From positions 15,173,092 to 15,237,091 of the forward strand of contig CP141143.1 in NCBI GenBank assembly GCA_035235625.1: a stretch of 64,000 bases of DNA. The letters are read 5' to 3'. Under the pieces are notes generated by a model, which saw only the letters and a list, made by a program, of their open reading frames with translations, had not been told where the DNA came from and ran no database searches. A program made the position numbers and the translations under genes. Positions 34,573 through 45,704 of the stretch are shown here, piece by piece. Position 1 is the stretch's first letter. Each line of letters opens with the position of its first letter. The stretch comes from Saururus chinensis (lineage: Eukaryota > Streptophyta > Magnoliopsida > Piperales > Saururaceae).

Positions 34573-36446
34573 TGTAACTTCCCCGATTTTTTTGTAATTT
34601 TTTTTGCATATTTTTGCAATTTTCTGCAATGAATTAAAATTATTTAAAAAGGATTGGATCGCGCCGTGAACAGTGAAGGAGAGCTCCCTTCACTCTCTTT
34701 GGCCAGAAGCAGCACTGACACCGGCCACTGGCTTCCGCTCGGCCGGCCTTGGGCCCGCAACGCCGTTGCAGCCTCCCTGGCCTAGCCCCGTCGACCACCA
34801 CCACCTCTTCATCTCTCTCTCCAATTTCAGCCCGTAACCCCATTTTTTTTTAATTTCCACCCAATCTATAGCCATCTCCGCCTGCATGGCCTCCAGCTTG
34901 CTGCCACAGCTTCACCCCAACCATGACTACCTCTGGACACCTCCGTCCCAGCCTCCCCGCTGCCTACCGCCGCTCTTTTCCTTCCTCCCCATTTTGGTTC
35001 GTGAACTGCTATTTTTACCCAATCTGCCACCGTCGTCGTTGCATGGGTTCCAAATTGCCGCCACAGCTCCTCCCCAGCCAATGTGACCTCTAGCCACCGC
35101 CGTCCCATCCTCCTGCCCTAGTGCACCACTGTGAGGTAACACTCCGCCGCCCATTTTTTGTTGTTGTTTTCTTTTGTTTCTTTGGATTGCGGCCGCTGAT
35201 TGTGCCACTGGTGGCCAGCCACTGCGACCGGCCATTGGCCATCCCCCAGCCTGGCGACGACAAGACTGCCGCCCTGGCCGCCTCTCACTTAGCCCCCTCA
35301 GCCCTATTTCGAATGGGATAAAAATCCCCCCTTTTTCCTGTTCCAGTGTATTGTGAACCACTGTGCTGCTAATCTTCTGCCATTGGCCTTCTCCTGGACC
35401 GGCGACAGCAAGGCCGTCGCCTTGGACTGAACCGCTGCCTCCCCCTGCCCATCACCCCTCCTTCTGCTATTTTTTGATTCTGGACAGACTTTTGCTTTGG
35501 TTTTGTTTTTCTTCTTCTCCGGTAGCATCCATTCTCCATTGACTGACAATGTATGACATCGGGTCGATGTCTATTTGAATTGTTGTGGTCCAGTGATTGC
35601 TGAATTGCTACTGTCTTCCAGGTTTGTCCTTGGCCCCGTTCAACCATTTGTGGCCAATGATAGCGTGTCCACCGCTCTAGCCCGGTACTTTGTTGCCCCC
35701 GACTAAACTGAATCCCTTCGTTCTTTCTACCGTCAATTTTGCTGCCACTGTCGTCGACCATCAAACAGCTGCGATGACAGCTTGACCCAATAATGATAAG
35801 GGGACGCTGCTCTGGTCTCCTCTACACATCTTCTGCACACACCAGATGCCCCTAAACTTTGGGGTACATCTCTAATTGCCGCTGATGGTCCCCGCTCCAA
35901 CCCAACCCAACGTGTCTAGCTCGATATTGCGTGGACATGGCCACATGTCCGACATACAGGAGCTCTGCGTCAGCATAGTGATAGCAAGGGCTAGTACTTC
36001 AGCCCCGATTCTAGCTTTGCACCCCCACTTCCTATTATGCACGACCTAGAATTTGCAAGGAAAGGGTCCCTAAATTCATATCCTTCCAAGGGGAAGTAAC
36101 ATTGTTAGCTATTAGACTCTATCCATCGAAGGCTCGACCGATGTCGTGCCCATAACCTCCACCGTAAGTCGTGCTTGATGCATGATCATCCATACGACGA
36201 TGTGATTGTGGGTAAGCGTTTAGAAATAACACCACCTTTGTTGGCCACTTTCTACAGCCCTTAGTGCCCTCAACTTTTGTTTGGGCGACCGCCACTGGCG
36301 AACCCCACCTCTTCCGAGTTTGACCACTGATAGCCTATCCTCCCCTAGGGTTCCCTTTTTACCGCTCACGCTTGTGTTGTGTGTGCAGTCTATGTTAAAG
36401 ACACTGCCTTGGCGGGGTATGATGAGTGAATGATTCCACCACTAGG
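34573..36446 (+). mobile_element. Split solo LTR ('LTR3'), 5' segment, sense orientation
   Basis: It begins TGTAACTTCC and resembles the C/T-rich, gene-poor first 2 kb of LTR1, LTR2 and LTR5. Landmarks include the GTTGGCCACT-CAGCCCTTAGTG region and GAGTTTGACCACTG near 36316. It stops at 36446 against the 802-bp block. The five bases before it (34568-34572, ATAAG) equal the complement of those outside the antisense LTR end at 8962. Its length (1874 bp) plus that of the antisense segments (454 + 982 + 1393 bp) gives about 4.7 kb, the size of the other solo LTRs. It is CpG-poor, like LTR3. Confidence 0.82.
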
Positions 36447-37248
36447 ATGTTAACCTTTTCACATCAAAATTCTACTTTACCATTTTAAAACCATTAATAA
36501 TTAGTAAAAATTAACTTCAATCAAACATTTTTTTTTAAAAAGAGGGGATTTGAACCAAGAGGAGAAATTATCTACTTAATTTTAAGGCAAACTTGGGTAC
36601 AAGATTGCCACAACATTTGCTTTGTGGGAAACGTGACTAACATGAAAAAATTCGATGAGTCTTGTGATTTGGCGGACCAAATCGCAGATACGCCAAGGGA
36701 TGGAGTTGATATCAATTATTTGCCAATTCACACTTCATATTATATACATAAGTGGATAACAATTTTTGCTTTACAAATGTGCGCCTGTTCTGTTGGAGTC
36801 AGAAGCCTGCGACCTAATTAACTTAGTTTTCGGTAGAATATATATGACTTTTTGTTCCTAGCTTCATGCCTAGTCACTAGTGGTTCACAAGTATGAGGTT
36901 TTCCTTTCCCTTATACGATTTTTCTCTTTAAATATTCAAATAAAAACTTAGCCCTTTAGTACCGTACATATATTGATAAGCCCGTGATTTGTTTTGGGAA
37001 GCATTTATAGGCTCAATGGGGTCACTAAGCCTAGTAAAAGAAACATATGGGTGTCTTTGAAAACCATTGAATCCCCTATATATAAGGGTACTGTGTTGTC
37101 TAAGAGTATGGCTCCTCGGTTAGAGGAAGATCGACTCCGGATGGAGTCAGTGCCATATGCACAGACTATTGGCAATTTGATGTATGCCATGACCTGTACT
37201 CGACCTAATTTGAGTTTTGTGGTAAGCTTGTTAAGTCGTTACCAAGCA
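36447..37248 (+). repeat. 802-bp inverted repeat, copy B
   Basis: Near-identical inverted partner of 21423-22224. It starts ATGTTAACC at 36447 and the match ends at ACCAAGCA (37241-37248). Beyond that, copia reverse transcriptase coding continues uninterrupted, so copy B keeps the native right-hand context. The left 540 bp is non-coding and not recognised. Confidence 0.92.
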
Positions 37249-37812
37249 AACCCTGGTCTTCAACACTGGCAAGCAGTGAAGAGGGTATTTCAGTACCTTT
37301 TAGGGTCTAAGAGTTTAAAACTCACCTATCAGGCAGAAAGTTTGTCATTAGCTGGATATAGTGATTCAGACTATGCGGGGGATCCAGATGACAGGAAATC
37401 CACTGCTGGATATGTCTTCATGTTTGGAGGCGGTGTTATATCGTGGGCTAGTAAGAAACAAAAGAGTGTTTCTAAGTCTACGATGGAAGCTGAGTTTTAT
37501 GCATGCAGTATTGCAGCTTCCCAGGCAGTTTGGATTAAGGAGTTTCTAGCAAAGTTGGGGCTAGAAAACTGAACTGATGCTCCTGTCCAGATGTATTGTG
37601 ATAATCTGGCTACAGTGTCGACACTTAAGAATGGGGAGATCAGTGTCAGGGGTAAGCACATTGAGGTGCATTACTATTACATCTTCGACATGCTACAGAG
37701 AGGAATAGTGACTGTGAGTCATCTTCCTACTTCTGAGATGTTGGCAGATCCATTTACTAAGGCCTTAACAACGGATCTATTTTCAAAGCACGCTCATAGC
37801 ATTGGTCTTTGA
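36994..37812 (+). pseudogene. Ty1/copia polyprotein remnant: end of reverse transcriptase plus RNase H
   Basis: From about 37080 the frame matches copia pol: MESVPYAQTIGNLMYA and CTRPNLSFVVSLLSRYQ (RT C-terminal), then HWQAVKRVFQYL, then RNase H with SDSDYAGDPDDRKSTAGYVF and SKSTMEAEFYA. A TGA at 37570-37572 breaks the frame. Downstream the same frame continues with QMYCDNLATV, KHIEVHYYYIFDML and EMLADPFTKAL to a normal stop at 37812. The sequence before 37080 is unrelated to pol, so the element is truncated at its 5' side. It is non-functional. Confidence 0.9.
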
Positions 37813-37859
37813 CAGGACTAGCGCTGGTCGCTGTTAGACCATATGAGCCCTTCACCCAT

Positions 37860-38750
37860 AGTGGGGGATGTTGGACCATAGTATGGGCTCGGGCCCGGTT
37901 TGGTCCAACGGTGTCGCGGTCCGGGTAAGCCGGTACGGGTCATGGGGTCCATGGGTGGTGGGGGAGGTCGCGCCGAACCCACTGGTACCTTCGTTACACA
38001 TAATTCGTATGGGACCCACATATGTCACACACGTACACTAGACATACCTCTAGGTGTGCATATACACATTGTGGGGCCCAGACGCGTAAATTATGTGTTG
38101 AGGGTGGGACCCTCGTTATTAGCGAGAGGTCGACCCTATCGCGGGCTTGGCCGTGTGCAGGGGGTCCAGGCCTCCGCGGGCTCTGTGTGACAGAGCCCGC
38201 TCCCGTTGTGATCGAGCCTCTATAAGAAGCCCGTTAGAATTTATGCACTCAGCCCATGTAAGCTCAGCCCATTTGATTCAAACCCGCCTTTTATGGAAGG
38301 TAAGGAGAGAGGGAATATTGGAGAGAATAAAGAGAATATTCTCTCACTCTTGAATGGGGCGTCCCCCTCTTTTGTGGATCTGATTTGGTGAATCAGATCT
38401 CACTTCTCCTTCTTCTTCCTTCCCCCTCCTATCTCTCTACATTGCTCTCTCTTCCAAAACCAGTCCGCCCCTCTCTTTTGTGTGATTGTGTGCGGCCTGC
38501 GTGAAATTTGATCAAGGTGATTCTCTCCTTCTTTGCTGAGAAAAGGAGGTTGTAGAATAGTTAAAGATAAGGGGATGTTGTGCTGAGAATTTCTTCACTC
38601 CAAACAAGGGTTTGAGAGGAATCGTCACAAAAAGGTATTGTCTTAATCCCTTTCTTTTTGATCTTGCTTTTGGTGCGAGAAGGCTGATTTGGAGGGCGTG
38701 CTAAGGCTGGATCAAGCTCAAGGTTAGTACGTATTAATTCCATGTTAATT
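37860..38750 (+). mobile_element. Polypurine tract and 3' LTR of the copia remnant (right end not fixed)
   Basis: About 50 bp after the pol stop, a purine tract AGTGGGGGA (37860-37868) is followed by TGTTGGACC (37869), the expected start of a 3' LTR. A TATAAGAAG promoter-like motif lies near 38220. No CA end or target duplication could be assigned, so the right limit is a guess. Confidence 0.6.
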
Positions 38751-39250
38751 ATATCTTTATTTGATTAAATAATATATACATATTTATTACTAATTATAAT
38801 TAAAATTGCATGTATGTGTAGATCTTGTTTAAATATTCAATTTTTTGTATGCACTAACCTTTCCCACTACTGCTTCTGCTACTGATCCACCACTCTACAA
38901 TTGATACCTATCAACTATGTTGATAAGATGAGGCGGCTGAAAGAGGTGGTGAGAGAGTTCTTATGTTTTTTTATGTTTAAATAGAATAAGACCACTATTT
39001 GACTGTTTGTTATGAGGAATGGGGTGGCAACCCTGGGAAAATCATCCGGTGATGGACTCGTAAATAGTTTTAGCCACCTTCTAACCTATCTTAAGACGTT
39101 ACACATGTTAAAAAGTGACTTTTTTATCCACTGGCAACACTGATTCTGACTTTGTTGATTAGATTAGATCGTACCTTAGCCAAAAAAGAGACACATTACC
39201 TTGTGGGGCTTGTGAAACTAGCTACGGTTTATTATACGCATGAAGTCAAG
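38751..39250. other. Intergenic DNA upstream of the LEA14-like gene
   Basis: AT-rich, no gene recognised. Confidence 0.4.
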
Positions 39251-39260
39251 CTCATTGGGC

Positions 39261-39380
39261 GTCGCCCACGTATTAGCTTAACGTGTATGGCACACAAAGC
39301 AGAGAGCACACGTGTCCAAGATGACGAGCAAAATAAAGCTGCAATCCTCGTCTGCCTTCTTCTTCTACAGATCTTATAAG
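39261..39380 (+). promoter_or_regulatory. ABRE/G-box elements and TATA-like motif of the LEA14-like gene
   Basis: ACACGTGTCC contains a G-box CACGTG (39309-39314) and the ABRE core ACGTGTC (39310-39316). Further ACGT cores lie at CCCACGTATT (about 39267) and AACGTGTATG (about 39280). CTTATAAG at 39373-39380 is a possible TATA box about 110 bp before the ATG. Clustered ACGT cores are typical of ABA- and drought-induced LEA promoters. Confidence 0.55.
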
Positions 39381-39485
39381 TTCTAATCGCCCCTTTCTGA
39401 TCACTCCGTCTGTACTCTTGCTTGATCTTGTGTGTCTTTCTCAGCATCACACAGTACCTCCCACTGCTACGCTCATCAGGCATCC

Positions 39486-39941
39486 ATGGCCCATCTGGTG
39501 GACAAGGCGAAGGAATTCGTGGCCGAGAAGGTGGCGCACATCAAGAAGCCGGAGGCCGACGTAACGGACGTCTCCATGAAGCACGTGAGCCGGGACTCGG
39601 CCACCGTCAACAGCCAGATCTCTGTGAGCAATCCCTATGGGCACGATCTCCCCATAGGGGAGGTGTCCTACACGCTCAAGAGCGGAGGCCGGGTGATCGC
39701 CTCCGGCACCATACTGGACCCGGGCTCCATTACCGCCCACCAGACCACCGTGCTGAACATCCCCGTCAAGGTGCCCTACAACATCCTCGTTAGCCTGGCC
39801 AGGGACATCGGCAAGGACTGGGACATTGACTATGTGCTGGAGCTGGGCCTCACCATGCACCTCCCCGTCATCGGCAAGTTCACCCTCCCGCTGTCCAAGA
39901 AGGGGGAGCTGAAGCTTCCAACTCTCTCTGATATTTTCTGA
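39486..39941 (+). CDS. LEA14-like (LEA_2 family) desiccation-related protein
   Basis: Single-exon gene of 151 residues. It starts MAHLVDKAKEFVAEKVAHIK, followed by a conserved LEA14 core: PEADVTDVSM, RDSATVNSQISVSNPYGHDL, a Gly-rich turn at RVIASGTILDPGSI and KVPYNILVSLARDIGKDWDI. It ends GELKLPTLSDIF, as full-length family members do. LEA_2 proteins are small, folded (fibronectin-like beta sandwich), non-secreted proteins that accumulate under desiccation or salt and in late embryogenesis. The ATG at 39486 is preferred over upstream in-frame codons because it has a good context (ATCCATGGC) and matches the family N-terminus. There is no signal peptide. GC3 is very high, unlike its surroundings. 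ABRE motifs lie upstream. Confidence 0.95.
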   Translation: MAHLVDKAKEFVAEKVAHIKKPEADVTDVSMKHVSRDSATVNSQISVSNPYGHDLPIGEVSYTLKSGGRVIASGTILDPGSITAHQTTVLNIPVKVPYNILVSLARDIGKDWDIDYVLELGLTMHLPVIGKFTLPLSKKGELKLPTLSDIF

Positions 39942-40214
39942 GAAATGGGGTCATCTGACACGTCTTGCCGCCCTTAAGGAATAAGGGAGAACTGCATCTA
40001 TGTGTTCCTTGTCACAATTAATTTACACCCACTTGTTCAACTTTTAGTTTGGAGATAATAATTAAATGACAAAAAAATATGTTTGTACATTTTTGTCTTG
40101 TAACTGAAAGATGTTCATGGGATCCCGAATCTAGGATGCAAGGCCTTTGGTCGTTTATGAATTGCGGTGGTTGTCGACTTAAGTGACAAAATACACGGTA
40201 ATAATGCAAAAAAA
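39942..40214. other. 3' flank of the LEA14-like gene
   Basis: 3' untranslated and intergenic sequence, nothing else recognised. Confidence 0.4.
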
Positions 40215-41010
40215 TAATAAATAATTATAATAATATATAACTTAAAATAAAAAATATAAGAAAAAAATAAAGGTAAAAAAGAAAATTATTTAAATAATAT
40301 TAAAAAATTATTTATCAAAATTATGTATTTTAGAAAATATTTGACGCTGCTTTTAATCCATGTTGGCGTTTATATAATTTTTTATTTAATTTTATCATTT
40401 GTAGGGATAAAATTACGTTTAAGTTAGATTCATGTTTATAAAGGACAAACTTTTACGTTATTTTAAATGAGCGGCGTATGAGCTTAAGGCATATGAGCTT
40501 AAATAGAAAATCTTAACATTTAGACACTATTTTAAATGAGTGGCATATTTGATTTTGTCTTTTAGATTGAAAAAATTAACTTAAATTAATTTTATTTTTT
40601 AAAAAATAAAATTTTAATATTTTACTTTAAGTTAATTTTTTTATTTAAAATAACAAAATTAACTTAAGTTTATTTTGCCATTTCAAAAGACGAAACCCGT
40701 ACTACTTACCACGCCGCTCTGCATCTAGTTTGTCTTTTATTTTATTTCTTTATTCATGTGTGTCTTGCTCCACCTATCCGCTGAACTTAAATATAATTTT
40801 ATCCTTTTAAATAAAAAAATTAAAAAAATTAAAAAATAAATCACGCTCAACACTTAGTTGGCACCTAACTAAAAGTAATTACTTTAAAAAATATTTTCTA
40901 AAGTATATAATTTTGGTAAATAATTTTTTAATATTATTTAAATTATTTTTTCAAGGTAAAAATAATTTATATAATGTAACTTTAAAAAAAATTAATATAT
41001 ATATATATAT
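40215..41010. mobile_element. AT-rich foldback element, arms of about 200 bp or less
   Basis: The left arm near 40262-40350 (containing TTTAAATAATATTAAAAAAT) is the reverse complement of the right arm near 40875-40965. Matching continues inward more loosely (GGATAAAATTACGTTTAAGTT against the complement of AACTTAAATATAATTTTATCC at about 40786). The interior contains further AT-rich repeats of AATTAACTTAA type. The limits are approximate. Confidence 0.5.
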
Positions 41011-42038
41011 ATATAATGTAATCTAAAAGATTTTGTAACTCAAAATACTAAAAATAAGATATTTTTTAATAGTATATTAAATAATAATAATTTTATTAAC
41101 ATAAATTTAACGAAGATTAGTGGTTAATAAATATTATTAAAATATTTATTAATTAATTATAGTTATAAAATTATAAAAATAAAGAAAAACTATTAAATTA
41201 TAAAATTGAAAGAAAAGCCCTTGACAAAGTATGAGTATATATATATAAAATACAATGTTGTGTTGGTAGGATGAGAAAAATGCGAAGTATCGATTGAGAC
41301 GGGCGAATTTGATAGATATACCACTAAAATTAGAGAAAATTATAGAAATGAATGAGTTTTAAACAAGATTGAAGCGAGGAAATAATTCAATGAGTTTTAA
41401 ACAGGACTGAATCTTGGACAAGCTGTCTGTCATTTTAACTCAACGAGGACGTGGGGAGCTGAGTAGCTGAGACCAAATTCAGCATTTGTTTGCATGGAGG
41501 AATCGAAGTCTGAATTGGATGTGGGCCATGCAGTTGTCACCACGTCTTTTGTCTGAGTAGCTGGCTCCTTCATCTTGGGCACGTCCTCTTCTCCTGAAGC
41601 GCGTACTGCCGCTCTCACCGCTTGAATCTATTGATGATGGACAACAGGGGAGCCTGCCCCAGTTTCTTAGATTTAGGCTTGGACTTGCACAAATGACAAA
41701 CCGTGTACATTAGAAGCTTCACTAATTTACTTCCTAGACACATATTAAAAACGTTAAAATGCTAATTATCGAGGGCAAACATCATTCAAGAGCTAATTTG
41801 GAGCTAATACCATGTTATTGGGCTCAAAATGGCTGACAGGCCAATTCCTCACCTGATTGACAATTTTGAGCGACTCAACTCGCTAGATATGGCATTTATA
41901 TTCTTCTTCAACTGATTTATTAAAAAGAAAAGAAAAGAAAAATAGCAAGTCAAATGCTCCATGGCGGTGAAGTTCTAAGAAAATGGCAGTGCAGGAGATG
42001 GAGGACAGGCAGGAAGTTCTTGGATGGTCTTCGGCGCT
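41011..42038. other. Intergenic DNA upstream of the XTH gene
   Basis: AT-rich sequence to about 41400, then more balanced sequence that presumably contains the XTH promoter. No gene recognised. Confidence 0.4.
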
Positions 42039-42047
42039 TATATAAAG
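42039..42047 (+). promoter_or_regulatory. TATA box of the XTH gene
   Basis: TATATAAAG lies 101 bp upstream of the ATG at 42140, a normal distance for a plant gene with a leader of about 70 nt. Confidence 0.65.
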
Positions 42048-42139
42048 GAATCCAACAATGGCCACTTCGAAAAGCGAAGCGTGGCACACCGGAGTTTTGC
42101 AGCAGACTTTGAACCATTTCGTTCGGAGGTGTCGCTGAG

Positions 42140-43646
42140 ATGAGGATTTCCCTTGCTTTGTTCATAGGTCTTATCGCAGTTTTTTCTATCAACCAAGATG
42201 TGGTTGATGCCAACTTTGTCAAGAGCACAGTGTTCAACTGGGGTGCTGGTCACTCTTTTATTTCCAGTAACGGCAATGATCTTCAGCTCCAACTTGACAG
42301 GACATCAGGTAAGAGCCATCCACCAAGCTTAATAACGCAATCACTTGTTTCAAATTAGATCAAAGGATGTAGTCATTTACATCTTATGGGGTAGTCTCGA
42401 GAGTGCGGCGATTTAAGCCGGCAAGGGACATAACAAACTTACTTGTAAGTTGATAAATTACGTGAATGGCTGACAGACCATGAACTATATGAATGAGAAA
42501 AGCGAGAAGTGACAATGAGAGTGATGCTCATTTCTCTTATTTACAAAGTATTAGCAAAAGTTTAGATATTGACATAATTAAGGGATCAAACTTGAAAAAA
42601 GAATTTTCCCAGCTAAGTATTCTTACCAAAGTTGATCTGCCTTCTTTTCATCTTCCTTGCAGGCTCAGGGATTCAAACAAAGAAACAATTCCTGTTCGGA
42701 AGCATCGAAATGCTAATCAAATTGGTCCCTGGCAATTCTGCAGGCACTGTTACTGCCTATTATGTAAGTAGAAACCTAGACATAATGCCTTATTTCAGGC
42801 AACTCAAATGTCCTTGTTTGTTTGTTCTTACAGCAACTTAGGGCAAGCAGATGTTGTAAATGACAAAATTCAAAATAATTGCGGGAAAAAAAAATCTGCC
42901 ATTTAAATGCTGACATTCAGTAATGAGTAACTAGCAAAATGGTTGTTCATAATTAATGCAGTTATCTTCCAAAGGAAACCAGCACGACGAGATCGATTTT
43001 GAGTTCTTAGGAAATGTATCAGGTCAACCTTATATTGTCCACACAAATATTTACACTCGAGGCAATGGAAGCAGAGAGCAACAATTCTATCTCTGGTTTG
43101 ATCCCACCGCAGATTTCCACAACTACACCATACACTGGAATCCTAGCCAGATAGTGTAAGTTCTAGATCATCAGCAACAACCCTCAAATTCCCCATCATC
43201 GAAGCTACGCATTTAAACAAAATTGTTCTTATTCCAGGTGGTTTATTGATGGCCTCCCAATCCGGGTCTTTCGCAATTACGAGAACATGGGCATTGCTTA
43301 CCCCAACAGCCAGGGCATGAGAGCCTACTCGAGCATCTGGAATGCTGATAACTGGGCGACCAGAGGAGGGCTTGTGAAGATTGACTGGAACAGTGCACCT
43401 TTCATAGCTAGACTCCAGCGGTTCAGGGCCAGGGCTTGCAAGTGGAATGGCCCCATCAGCATCGCCCAGTGTGCCTCAAATTCGGCGGGCAACTGGTGGA
43501 GCTCTCCTGTATATAGCCAGCTGAGCTATGGACAGAAAGGTCAGATGAAATGGGTCCGGGACAACTATATGATCTACGACTATTGCAAGGACACTCGCCG
43601 GTTCAACGGGCAAATGCCCCTGGAGTGTTCCATGCAGGACTCCTAA
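42140..43646 (+). CDS. Xyloglucan endotransglucosylase/hydrolase (XTH, GH16), four exons
   Basis: Coding join: 42140-42308, 42663-42763, 42962-43155 and 43238-43646, all GT-AG, one frame, 290 residues (normal for XTH). Residues 1-24 form a signal peptide ending near VVDA. Exon 3 carries the GH16 catalytic motif [10 protein letters not shown] (98-107), with nucleophile Glu100 and acid/base Glu104. The N-glycosylation site NVS that is conserved in XTHs follows at once (Asn108). The C-terminal XET domain has the expected cysteines in [13 protein letters not shown] and [17 protein letters not shown]. The enzyme cuts and re-joins xyloglucan in the wall during growth. The extended SLSYG-type loop of hydrolase-class III enzymes is not evident, so transferase activity is more likely (inference). 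The gene converges with the TMEM234-like gene, with 264 bp between the stops. Confidence 0.95.
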
Positions 43647-43910
43647 TCTTCCAGAGGATTGCTGATTGGGCTCTGCCATTTCATTCTTTTGGATTTTGAG
43701 CAAAGATTTGATTTTATATGTTGCTGATTGTTTTTTCAATTCATGCATGGTTGAATTACCAAATAAAAAGAGAAAAACCAGTTATAAGTGGTGTATTTGG
43801 TTTTGAATTTGTTATGATTTCAATTCTGGTTTGCAGTATGAACACATCAGATTCCTTAATTAGATGTTCCACTGCCAAAGGAAAAAAAAATTATATAAAA
43901 ATGGTGCATT

Positions 43911-44321
43911 CTATGAGACACAGATCCAAACGCCTAGCACAATGAGAAGCGTACCCAGCAGGGCAGAGCCAAATCGCATATCCTCGCCGAGGAGCATGGC
44001 GGTGACGGCAGTGGCCGCGAAGGTGGTGGCGTTGGTGACGGGGACGGCGAGCGAGATGGGAGCGTGGCCGAGGATGGCGAAGAAGGTGGCGGAGGCCGAG
44101 AGGTTGATGAGGAAGGGGACGGAGTACTGCCAAATGGACAGGAGGCGGACCCACTTCCGGGCGTGGCCGAGGACGCGGTGGTTGAGGCGGCCACCGTGGT
44201 GAGGCTCCGGGAGGAGGGATCGGAGCTCCCTGTCCCAGAGGAGGGCGCCACGGCGCATGAGGGCGTTGGTGGCGCCCCAGACGAGGCCGACGGCGACCAT
44301 CTTGTCCACGTCGCCGCCCAT
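43911..44321 (-). CDS. TMEM234-like small membrane protein
   Basis: Intronless frame of 136 residues starting MGGDVDKMVAVGLVWGATNA and ending LIVLGVWICVS. Four hydrophobic segments are visible (about 8-24, 66-84, 89-110 and 116-134). The first carries the WGATNALMRRG signature of TMEM234 proteins (EamA/DMT-like fold, half-size). NATTFAATAVTAMLLGE near residues 95-112 matches the conserved third/fourth helix region. The molecular function of the family is poorly known; it is a putative small drug/metabolite-transporter-like membrane protein. The gene is GC3-rich, which produces a long antisense shadow frame. It is convergent with XTH. Confidence 0.88.
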   Translation of the reverse strand: MGGDVDKMVAVGLVWGATNALMRRGALLWDRELRSLLPEPHHGGRLNHRVLGHARKWVRLLSIWQYSVPFLINLSASATFFAILGHAPISLAVPVTNATTFAATAVTAMLLGEDMRFGSALLGTLLIVLGVWICVS

Positions 44322-45704
44322 ATCCTCAGGCCAACAGCCAACGAGTGCGACTACTGCCCGCAGTGGTGCGGTCTACTTCCACTTCCAGGTTCCAACTCGC
44401 CGAGCCCCGAGCCTTTGCTCATCCGAATAAGCCCAGCCGAAGGATTAATCGATCAAATGGACTCTTTGTTCTAGGCCCATTTGGTTTGTCCTTGTGGACT
44501 TGGCTAGAGAGGAGCGGAGAACGGTCTTGGGAAGCGTTGGGCCTATAAAGAGTTGTCTGGGTTGGACCTTGAGGTCCATCAGTTATGGACCTTTCCATCA
44601 ATAACGTATCGGTGGCCTACAACATCGATCTAACAAATACGTAATCATAGTGTCATCTTTAAAAATAGATGACAACGCATGAATTTTGGGTATAATTTCA
44701 TGCTTTTAATAAATTTATTTTTAAGTTTTTAATTATTTTAAATTATTTAAAAATATTTATTCAATGGGTTTTCTTAAGGACGTGATAGAACTCTTAAAAA
44801 CGAGTGTAAAGAGACTTAATTGCGCAAATCAAACACCGAGGTCAAAAATTATAGTCTCAAGAAGTATGTTGCATAGGTGAGACCCACTTAAAAAGTACGA
44901 GATAATGAAGACGCCCAAGACCAATGGGAAACCCTTAAAACAAATTGAAGTTCACTCCAGAAAACCAACTTCGAATTACAAAGAATTCTAAACAAGCCTG
45001 ATAGAATTTGAAATCCAATTCCATAAATTTGGGGATTATAGTGAAACCTAAGCAACTTTCATAGAAATTGAAATCTAATCCATAAAATTTAACTAATGAT
45101 TACAATGAAAAAAACTCACAGTTAGTTGCAATGAGAAAAAATCAAAATAAGAAAGACAACTGCTCAAATCTATGAGCTACCCTAGTGAGACTTTGAGAAG
45201 TAGAACACTCTTTTGAAATTTGGGATATCATGTTCTATCTTTTCTTTCTTTTCCCCATTTTTATACTACAATACTCTTAGGATCCTTTCGAATAGAATTG
45301 CTGGTGTAACTGTTCTTACGCAAGTAGTAGGTTGCTCCGGAGGTGGAGGTGCTTTGGAGGAAAATGACACACAATTGATTCCTTATTTTGTTTTCATACT
45401 GAAATACTAAAACAAATAAAATACATAAACTACTCATTCATTAATTTGATTAATTGCTTCACTCCACTTAACCACTAGACTGCATCAAACCATCTGACCT
45501 AGAAAAAGCTCGACCACAAGCTTAGAAATTGGAATGCTTTAGTAAGGCATCCTCCCCCTCATAAAAAAGAAATAATTAAATTTGCCACATTGAAAGCTTT
45601 AGATATGTTAAGTGCTAAGGTAAATCAACGACATACGCATTATTATTGATTAGTTGGAGAATGCGATAGGGCCCAAGTTTCTACTGTGACAACTTCGAGT
45701 ATTG
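44322..45704. other. Intergenic DNA
   Basis: The first 300 bp presumably contain the TMEM234-like promoter. The rest is AT-rich with nothing recognised. Confidence 0.4.

Noticed and set aside
21423..37248. A giant transposon with 802-bp terminal inverted repeats carrying GLOX and a tRNA
   Set aside because: Copy B runs on into the rest of a copia reverse transcriptase, there is no target duplication outside the two copies, and the split LTR with matching ATAAG duplications is explained better by an inversion.
38860..38930. A primer-binding site (initiator-tRNA type) after the copia LTR
   Set aside because: The candidate near 38900 mismatches the expected TGGTATCAGAGC at several positions, so I did not use it to fix the LTR end.
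44064..44474. A 136-codon plus-strand frame opposite the TMEM234-like gene
   Set aside because: Glu/Val/Gly-rich shadow of a GC3-rich gene with no family signature.
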